Shown here in pieces: positions 1 to 5,298 of a DNA stretch of 9,638 bases. Every line of letters starts with the position of its first letter. The first letter of the stretch is position 1. Position numbers and translations under genes: made by a program. The notes beneath the pieces are model-generated. The model ran no database searches, had not been told where the DNA came from, and worked only from the letters and a program-made list of their open reading frames with translations. This DNA comes from CAZGSV01 sp964528605 (GTDB taxonomy: Bacteria; Armatimonadota; Zipacnadia; CAZGSV01), in NCBI GenBank assembly GCA_964528605.1, contig CAZGSV010000118.1, positions 1-9,638 on the forward strand, read 5' to 3'.

Positions 1-2447
1 GGCTTGCTGTAGAGGGTCTCCTTGTGGAGCGGGCCGCTCACCTTGCGCGCTGGACGATGGGAAACCACCAGGCGCTCAATCGCTGCCCTGACCTCCTCGC
101 CAAAGGATGGCCAGGGCGCAGCGATTGACGCGAAGCGCCTGCGGCGCTCACTTGAAGCCCGCTTGGCCGCGTCGCTAAGCATCTTCACTGTTCCCGCGTC
201 GGTCAGGGCGACACAGACCGCGTCAATGGCGTGCTGGCGGTGGTCCTCCCGCCGCTTCTCCCCACCCCCCAGGATGGCGTTCAGCCCCCACTCGTCACGC
301 AGAAAGGCGGTAGCCGCGCCCTTCCCGACCTGTACCCGCGTCTTGCGTTGCGAGTCCATCCCGTCCGCCCCCGCCCCGTAGAGCATTCCCAGGCACTCCC
401 TCGCCAGAAGCGACACATAACCCGTAGCCTTTAACTGACTCTCGGCAAAGTCGTCCAGGGCTTTGAGGTCCTTCATCTGAAAGCGCCCCAACTTCACCCC
501 GGCGGCCTCCCCTCGGAATCCCTTCACCCGCGCCATAATCTCGTCCCACTTCGGGGTGTCACCATACGCCTCCCAGGGTGTCTTGTTGTGCTTGACGTTC
601 CTGTTCTCGTGCACCTCGCACAGCGTCTTGTTGAAGAAGGAGTCGTCCAGGCAGCGGTCCAAGGGGATAATGTGCTCGACGTCGAACTCAGGCGCCGGGC
701 CGAACAGAGAGGCTGCGCTCATCTGCTTCCCCGTGTAGGCACACTCCCATCCGCACTCGTCTGCCAGCAGCCACTTCTGTATGTCCCGGGCCGTGGGCTG
801 CTTGATCCCGGCCTGCTCCAACAACTTCCCCTTGGCTCGCTCTCGCGCCTTCCAATTCGCCAGGTTCCGCTTGGAGATCGCCTGCCGCTCCTTGCGGGTT
901 TTCTTTAGGTCGCGGGCGAACTCGATCCTGATGATCTCCGGCTTCCCAAGCTTCCCAATGACGGCGTTCACCACCTTTCGCGTCTCGTTCAGGGCCCGCT
1001 CCACGGTGGGATTGCGCACCTCGGCCACAGGCGCAGCGCCGAACCGGCGGGGCATGTCGAAAGCCGGAAGCACGTCGTAGGCCTTCGCCGGCGGCGCCTC
1101 CCCGTACACCTCCTTCCGCGCCGTCGCGTACGCCACCCCCTGCTCCAGCAGCGGCAACACCCTCTCAATAGCCTTGCGCGAGAGACTGCAGTATCCCTCC
1201 TCGAGTCTCACCCGGGCGAACTCCTTTGCCTGCTCCTCGTCCAACCCCCAGACATTCCTCCCCCGTGTCGCCAGCGCCTCGTCCTTCTGGATGCTCCGAA
1301 TGTCCTCAACGATGCGATCTTTGTCGTGGGGGGAGAAAGCCTGCCACCGGTCTTCCCCGAAGACCTTGATGAGGGCCGCAGCCGTCCGGTTGCCGATGAA
1401 CTTCTCCTCGGTTTCCTCGAAGTTGAACCGGGAGCCCCTTGGCAGTTTCAGCAGGGCCCGGCCGGCGCCGAAGTTGACGTTGGCGTTCGTGTGAAGGCGG
1501 TCGAGGAGCATCGTTCGTTCCTCGGGACTCAGGCGTCGCCCCTTGCCCTCGGGGGTGGTGATCTCCAAGTTGTTGAGCATTTGAAGAACGCGGAAGCGTT
1601 GCGCGCAGAGCAGCGCCCAGGGAGCACGTTTCTGCTTCGCCTCCAATTCGCACTCTCCGATCAGGTGCCGCGCGCTCTTCAGCGGCCGCTGATAGAAAAT
1701 AGCGCGGCGCACGCGCCGTTCGAGGTCCTCAGTAAGGATCTCCGGATGGTGTTGCGCCTGCCCCTGCCAGATCTTCTCGAACTCATCTTGATACATCTGC
1801 CGGGAGGTGTAGCGCTGGCGTATCCGTTCCTGCTGCGGATCCAGGCCCGAGAAGTACTCTCCCAGGGTCCTCGCCCCTGCCGCTTCCATCTTGCGGGCGA
1901 GTTCACCGATCCCTTCCTTTACCTCGCTCTCCTCGTCCTTCTTGCTTGGTGCTCTGCGGTTGGACAAGAACCCCCTCCGCTGCCCGAGGTGGTACAAGGC
2001 CCTCCCGATCTCGTAAGCCTCAAGCGCTTCGTCCAGCGCTCCAGCGCGTAGGCGGTACGGAAGCATAGCCGGGTCCTGGCCCGCGGGGAGAGCAAGCGAG
2101 AGGGTACGGTCGAGGTTCAGGAAAAACCTGTGCCGCTCCTCCTCCGAGGAGAGCTGCCCTTCCGGCAGCAGACCGCCGCCCTGAAGCAGGACGGCCAGTC
2201 TGGTGAGCCGCCGCGCTGTCCGTTCGAGCATCCTTCGCCGAAGGCGGGCTTCTCGACGCTTCACCGCTCGAGACTTGTCTCTACCGGACTCGATGTCCCC
2301 CTCGACCCCGGCCGCGAACACGCGCACACCACAGGCCACCAACCCGACGGCGCTTCCCCCACTCTCCTCCACCAAGGCCCACCCCACCGAGTTCGCCCCG
2401 ATGTCGAGGCCCAAAACACACCGCTTGTCCCCCGCTTGCACTGCCAC
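1..2447 (-). CDS. cas9: CRISPR-associated endonuclease Cas9, probably type II-C (partial, C-terminus off the left edge)
   Basis: RNA-guided DNA endonuclease that uses crRNA:tracrRNA to cut both strands of invading DNA. I translated the minus strand by hand and found no stop from 2447 to the edge (815 residues). RuvC-I is LGLDIGANSVGWAL with D15. An arginine-rich bridge helix follows at about 56-84. REC-like sequence runs from about 85 to 480 and includes HLGQRRGFLSNRR at 153-165 and IFYQRPLKS at 250-258. RuvC-II is IRIEFARDL with E509. HNH is FDVEHIIPLD with E591, H592, N606 and N615, matching the H840+14 and H840+23 spacing of SpCas9. RuvC-III is HRQHAIDAV with H739 and D742. Post-RuvC sequence RKVSGPLHKETLY then reaches the edge, so roughly 200-270 residues of C-terminal/PAM-interacting domain are probably missing. 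The GTG start at 2447-2445 is chosen because AAGGGGGA precedes it by 7 nt and no in-frame ATG lies between it and RuvC-I. The REC length and bridge helix argue against IscB. Type II-C is inferred from motif resemblance; no csn2 or cas4 is visible. Confidence 0.96.
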   Translation of the reverse strand, partial: MAVQAGDKRCVLGLDIGANSVGWALVEESGGSAVGLVACGVRVFAAGVEGDIESGRDKSRAVKRREARLRRRMLERTARRLTRLAVLLQGGGLLPEGQLSSEEERHRFFLNLDRTLSLALPAGQDPAMLPYRLRAGALDEALEAYEIGRALYHLGQRRGFLSNRRAPSKKDEESEVKEGIGELARKMEAAGARTLGEYFSGLDPQQERIRQRYTSRQMYQDEFEKIWQGQAQHHPEILTEDLERRVRRAIFYQRPLKSARHLIGECELEAKQKRAPWALLCAQRFRVLQMLNNLEITTPEGKGRRLSPEERTMLLDRLHTNANVNFGAGRALLKLPRGSRFNFEETEEKFIGNRTAAALIKVFGEDRWQAFSPHDKDRIVEDIRSIQKDEALATRGRNVWGLDEEQAKEFARVRLEEGYCSLSRKAIERVLPLLEQGVAYATARKEVYGEAPPAKAYDVLPAFDMPRRFGAAPVAEVRNPTVERALNETRKVVNAVIGKLGKPEIIRIEFARDLKKTRKERQAISKRNLANWKARERAKGKLLEQAGIKQPTARDIQKWLLADECGWECAYTGKQMSAASLFGPAPEFDVEHIIPLDRCLDDSFFNKTLCEVHENRNVKHNKTPWEAYGDTPKWDEIMARVKGFRGEAAGVKLGRFQMKDLKALDDFAESQLKATGYVSLLARECLGMLYGAGADGMDSQRKTRVQVGKGAATAFLRDEWGLNAILGGGEKRREDHRQHAIDAVCVALTDAGTVKMLSDAAKRASSERRRRFASIAAPWPSFGEEVRAAIERLVVSHRPARKVSGPLHKETLYSK

Positions 2448-2454
2448 CGGACAT

Positions 2455-2462
2455 TCCCCCTT
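2455..2462 (-). promoter_or_regulatory. Ribosome binding site of cas9 (decides the GTG start)
   Basis: The minus strand reads AAGGGGGA, followed by 7 nt and then GTG at 2447. It supports a non-ATG start for cas9. Two of its bases overlap the -35 box of the divergent tracrRNA promoter. No convincing cas9 promoter is visible; a TACAAT (minus strand, 2503-2498) resembles a -10 box but has no -35 partner. Confidence 0.6.
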
Positions 2463-2489
2463 GACAGATGCCTTCCGGCATGCTATACT
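2461..2489 (+). promoter_or_regulatory. Sigma-70-type promoter of the tracrRNA gene
   Basis: TTGACA at 2461-2466 is a perfect -35 box. It is separated by exactly 17 bp from TATACT at 2484-2489, which is 5 of 6 to the -10 consensus. The expected transcription start is near A2496, two bases before the ATTGT that opens the predicted anti-repeat. It points away from cas9, and the 50-odd bases between cas9 and the RNA gene are nearly filled by this promoter. Confidence 0.85.
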
Positions 2490-2497
2490 TACTGCAC

Positions 2498-2534
2498 ATT
2501 GTACCTGAGCGGCGATTGTCCTGCTACTCACAGC
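2498..2534 (+). other. Predicted anti-repeat segment of the tracrRNA
   Basis: This 37-nt stretch lies between the predicted transcription start and the AAGGAC nexus, the place and length expected for an anti-repeat. It begins ATTGTACC and ends CACAGC. If it pairs along its length, the CRISPR repeat should begin approximately GCTGTG and end approximately TACAAT. A shorter anti-repeat (2498-2517) is possible if 2518-2540 forms a constitutive hairpin. Confidence 0.55.
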
Positions 2535-2577
2535 AAGGACTTTTACCCGCAGGCAACGCTCCCTAGTGGAGCGCCCT

Positions 2578-2610
2578 GAGCACCCCCCAGCGAGGTGCTC
2601 TCCCTTTTTT
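2578..2610 (+). terminator. Rho-independent terminator of the tracrRNA
   Basis: A perfect 7-bp stem, GAGCACC (2578-2584) with GGTGCTC (2594-2600) and a 9-nt loop, is followed by TCCC and T6 at 2605-2610. It is oriented for the plus strand only. It ends 71 bp before the convergent stop codon of the sialidase-like gene. Confidence 0.9.
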
Positions 2611-2681
2611 CTAGCCTCGGCTGCGTCCCCGCGCTCCGCCAACGCAACTCCCGCGCCCGCCCGCGCGACCGAACCGGCCCC

Positions 2682-4445
2682 CTATGGCCTCACCGACACT
2701 TCGACCGATCTCAGGTAGAGGCCCCCGGGGTCAGGGCTTTCCGCGAGCGACCGGAGACGCAAGTAGCAGAGCCCGAGCGTGCGCACGAACTGCTCCATAA
2801 CCGCGATCTCGGTGCCGTCGAGCCACATCTTCGCGCGCCCGCGCTTGCAGTCCCACTTGACCCGCAGCCGGTGCCACTTGACCGGCGCCAGATCGCCCGG
2901 CGTATCGAGCCAGGTGCCGCCGCTGCCGACTATCTGCACCCGGCCCTTGGCCGTAATGCGCAACGGGAAACTGCCGTCGCGAGGGAGGCCGGGCAGGTCG
3001 TAGTGGTCCGACAGCGTCAAATGGGCGCCCTGGAAACCGGGCTCGATCCTGACTGACATGGCCAACTCGCCGCTGCCGCCGAAGGGGAAGTTCATGCACG
3101 CGGCCGCCGGCTTGTCCGCCTCCGGCTTCACCAGTTTCAGGACCGTGCCGCCGGCCCCGTCAGGATCGGGCACGGCGCTCACGCCGGCCGCCGCCAGCGT
3201 GGACCAGCGCCTGACGCCGGCGGAGAAGTCCTCGACGAGTCTGGCGTTGGCGAGGAAGTCCGGCCGGATGCGCGCGAGGTAGCCTGCGGCGTACAGCAAG
3301 ATGTATCCATCCTGCATCTGGGTTATGTAGGGATAGGACACCTGCGCCGGGCCGGTCACCCGTCCGACCTCGCGATACCCCTGCCAGGACTTGCCTTCGT
3401 CGCTGCTCACGGCTGCGGCCATCACCGCGCGCTCCGCGTAGCCCCAGTGGATGTCTCCCTGCCCCTCGGCGCCGCAGTTGTTCCAGAAGAGTATCAGTCG
3501 GCCGTCCGCGAGGCGCATGACCGCCATGGCGGACTGGTTGCTCACAAAGCGGGTGTGGCGCACGCGCGTCCAGGTGAGACCGCCGTCGCGCGAGAACGTC
3601 TCCCACTGATAGCCGTCTTGCGAGCGCGGGAGCAGCCAGACGCGTCCGTCCTTGAGTTCCACGCCGACGGGCTCGGCGGCGCCGGACTCGTACCAGTCGG
3701 CCGCCCCGGTGTTCATGGTTATCTGCTGGGCGGGCGCGTGCCAGGTGGCGCCGTCATCGTCGGAATAGGGGGCCACACTGACCCACGGCCCGATCTTGCG
3801 TTCGGTGAGGCCGCTGACGGGCGCGATGATGCGGCCGGACTTGAGTTGGAAAGCATTGTTCGAGGAGCCGGTGTACTCGAGGCCGAAGTCCACCTTCTGC
3901 ACCGGGTCCCAGGTCTTGCCGCCGTCGCGCGAACGGCAATGCCAGAGGTAACTCTTGGACTTCTTGCGGTCGGCGAAGTCGAAGCCGTAGTAGTCGAGGC
4001 CGAAGAAGTGTACGGTTCCCGCCTGCGAGACGAGGGCCGCGCCGTTGGTGAACTGGCCCTTGTCCTTGGGGAAGTCGAAGAGCCGCTGCGGGTCGCCCCA
4101 CGTGCGAGCGTTGTCGAGCGAGAAGACAGCGCGAGCGTACTGACTGCCCTGCTCGCCGGCGACGTCCCACATGATGACGCGGCCGTCGGGGAGCGCGAGC
4201 GGGACACCGACGAGGGGCGCGGAGGTCACCTTCTCAACGTCCCCGGGTTCATCTCCGAAGAGCGGCTCTGACGGGTCGCCGGCCACAATGCCCTCATCAC
4301 TCTCCGCGGCCTGAGCGACCCCGGGCTCCCCACTCGGCTCCTTGCTCATACCAGACCCTCCTGTGAACGTGGCGAAGGGAGACAGCATGGTGGCGCACAG
4401 CACGAGCGCGAACACGAGCGACCCCCCTACAAGTCGGCGACGCAT
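2682..4445 (-). CDS. Exported sialidase-fold (BNR/Asp-box) protein with C-terminal beta-sandwich-like domain
   Basis: Predicted secreted or periplasmic protein of 587 residues with a six-bladed-propeller sialidase-type region. Residues 1-30 form an export signal: MRRR, then a hydrophobic stretch to about 22. LVLC at 14-17 is not a good lipobox. Five Asp boxes are visible: SLDNARTW (109-116), SRDGGKTW (172-179), SDDDGATW (228-235), SRDGGLTW (285-292) and SSDEGKSW (347-354). Residues about 400-587 have no Asp boxes and look like a LamG/DUF1080-type beta-sandwich, often carbohydrate-binding. The FRIP motif of classical GH33 neuraminidases is not evident; the corresponding region reads SAPLVGVPLALPDGR. 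True sialidase activity is therefore uncertain, and another glycan may be the substrate. The start at 4445 is chosen because GGAGGG sits 8 nt upstream and a signal peptide follows; the frame stays open to 4613 without coding character. It converges on the tracrRNA gene. Confidence 0.88.
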   Translation of the reverse strand: MRRRLVGGSLVFALVLCATMLSPFATFTGGSGMSKEPSGEPGVAQAAESDEGIVAGDPSEPLFGDEPGDVEKVTSAPLVGVPLALPDGRVIMWDVAGEQGSQYARAVFSLDNARTWGDPQRLFDFPKDKGQFTNGAALVSQAGTVHFFGLDYYGFDFADRKKSKSYLWHCRSRDGGKTWDPVQKVDFGLEYTGSSNNAFQLKSGRIIAPVSGLTERKIGPWVSVAPYSDDDGATWHAPAQQITMNTGAADWYESGAAEPVGVELKDGRVWLLPRSQDGYQWETFSRDGGLTWTRVRHTRFVSNQSAMAVMRLADGRLILFWNNCGAEGQGDIHWGYAERAVMAAAVSSDEGKSWQGYREVGRVTGPAQVSYPYITQMQDGYILLYAAGYLARIRPDFLANARLVEDFSAGVRRWSTLAAAGVSAVPDPDGAGGTVLKLVKPEADKPAAACMNFPFGGSGELAMSVRIEPGFQGAHLTLSDHYDLPGLPRDGSFPLRITAKGRVQIVGSGGTWLDTPGDLAPVKWHRLRVKWDCKRGRAKMWLDGTEIAVMEQFVRTLGLCYLRLRSLAESPDPGGLYLRSVEVSVRP

Positions 4446-4453
4446 TTGGTCAA

Positions 4454-4459
4454 CCCTCC
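4454..4459 (-). promoter_or_regulatory. Ribosome binding site of the sialidase-like gene
   Basis: The minus strand reads GGAGGG, then 8 nt, then ATG at 4445. This favours the 4445 start over the upstream in-frame ATG at 4613, which would put a non-signal-like, Cys/Arg-rich stretch before the signal peptide. Confidence 0.7.
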
Positions 4460-4681
4460 AGTGAATTACGCCCTGAACCCGGCGTCTGGGGCAGCCTTTG
4501 GCCGCTGCCGGAGCGCCATTGTCAATACGTGAGACCGACAGCGAGGCCGCAGCCGCCCCGCGCGGGCACTTCCACCTGCGGGCGCATTTCTGGTAGCATC
4601 TAACGGCGCGCACCGGATCGGGCCGCGCGCTGCGTGGTTGGTGCTCGGCCCGCGAGCGGCGCTTTGCGAGCGTTGTCAGGC

Positions 4682-4756
4682 GGCCCCATAGTCTAGCGGT
4701 TAGGACACCGCCCTTTCAAGGCGGGGACGGGGGTTCGACTCCCCCTGGGGCCACCA
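4682..4756 (+). tRNA. tRNA-Glu (anticodon TTC)
   Basis: Full cloverleaf: acceptor GGCCCCA (4682-4688) pairs with TGGGGCC (4746-4752). Anticodon stem CCGCC/GGCGG encloses loop CTTTCAA with TTC at 4715-4717. The T arm has GGGGGTTCGACTCCCCC. The discriminator is A4753 and CCA is encoded at 4754-4756. A GGCGTC/GACGCC hairpin with a TCTC loop follows at 4762-4777 but has no T-tract, so it is not called a terminator. Confidence 0.97.
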
Positions 4757-4935
4757 CTCGGGGCGTCTCTCGACGCCTCGGCAGGCTCGGGGTGGACTTC
4801 GGCGACCTCAGTCGAGCCGTGAGCAATGTCGAACCACAGGCTCAAGGCTTGCTCGTGGCGGGCCGCTCGGCGGGCGCTCAGGCTCGCAGCCGGTTTTCTG
4901 GGCGCGGCTGCGCCGCTCGGGCTGCGTCGCTTAGT

Positions 4936-5012
4936 GGGCGGGTAGCTCAGTTGGCTAGAGCGCTTCCCTTACAAGGAAGAAGTCGGAGGTTCGAGTCCTC
5001 TCCCGCCCACCA
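4936..5012 (+). tRNA. tRNA-Val (anticodon TAC)
   Basis: Acceptor GGGCGGG (4936-4942) pairs with CCCGCCC (5002-5008). The D arm reads GCTCAGTTGGCTAGAGC. Anticodon stem CTTCC/GGAAG encloses loop CTTACAA with TAC at 4970-4972. The T arm has GGAGGTTCGAGTCCTC. The discriminator is A5009 and CCA is encoded at 5010-5012. It lies 179 bp after tRNA-Glu on the same strand; the gap holds only small GC hairpins and no gene I can support. Confidence 0.97.
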
Positions 5013-5284
5013 AATGCTGTGCAATCTTGGCCTTTGGTCACCAAAGCCTCCGGACTGCCAGTCGAGGGTTCTCACGCCGGGGTGCCCCGCTCTCGCTCCT
5101 CCGCCAACCAGTCTGCCCCGCTCGTGGGCCGAGCAGGCACCTGAGCACCAGTGCGGCCCGCGGCCTGGACACAACGTTTGAGGCCCTGAGGCCGAATCTG
5201 CGAAGATGGCCGCTGGCCATCGCGGCCCGCGCAGCGCCCGCCGCGCCTGGCTGTCTCAACACCTCGGAGCGTTGCCGAAGACGC

Positions 5285-5292
5285 GGGAGGAG
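5285..5292 (+). promoter_or_regulatory. Ribosome binding site of the GH36 gene
   Basis: GGGAGGAG is followed by 6 nt and then ATG at 5299. It selects the start that leaves a clean signal peptide at the N-terminus, rather than the in-frame ATG at 5206. No convincing promoter was found between tRNA-Val and this site. Confidence 0.75.
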
Positions 5293-5298
5293 ACCGAT

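Larger units (their letters stand above)
2496..2610 (+). ncRNA. Predicted tracrRNA
   Basis: This is a roughly 115-nt RNA gene with its own promoter and terminator, divergent from cas9, where a type II tracrRNA would pair with CRISPR repeats and be bound by Cas9. The order of parts resembles the Neisseria type II-C tracrRNA as I recall it. An anti-repeat-like stretch opens with ATTGT (2498), followed by an AAGGAC nexus-like segment (2535-2540), a GCAACGCTC-like stretch (2554-2561), a perfect hairpin CGCTCC/GGAGCG (2557-2562 with 2568-2573) and a terminator hairpin. A second fold is possible: GTCCTGCT (2518-2525) can pair with AGC-A-AGGAC (2532-2540), which would either be a tracrRNA hairpin or an alternative state hiding the nexus. 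The array is outside the window, so repeat pairing cannot be confirmed here. Boundaries are inferred from the promoter and T-tract. Confidence 0.84.

Noticed and set aside
1326..2051. 241-codon plus-strand ORF
   Set aside because: It is antisense to the Cas9 REC region; the Cas9 frame has recognisable motifs and this one does not.
1..2447. IscB or TnpB-type transposon nuclease instead of Cas9
   Set aside because: There are about 400 residues of REC-like sequence between bridge helix and RuvC-II, and a tracrRNA-like gene sits alongside; IscB lacks the REC lobe.
3447..4271. 274-codon plus-strand ORF
   Set aside because: Mirror frame of the sialidase-like gene in GC-rich DNA; its translation is Val/Gly/Ala/Glu-rich with no domain.
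4520..4525. TTGACA on the minus strand upstream of the sialidase-like gene
   Set aside because: No acceptable -10 box at 16-18 bp, so it is not called as a promoter.
4446..4613. Upstream extension of the sialidase-like gene to ATG 4613
   Set aside because: The extension has no RBS and places a Cys/Arg-rich stretch before a good signal peptide; the start at 4445 has GGAGGG at ideal spacing.
5031..5050. Possible third tRNA or tRNA remnant after tRNA-Val (TTTGGTCACCAAA palindrome)
   Set aside because: The stem-loop has only a minimal loop, no U33-like anticodon loop and no matching acceptor or T arm.
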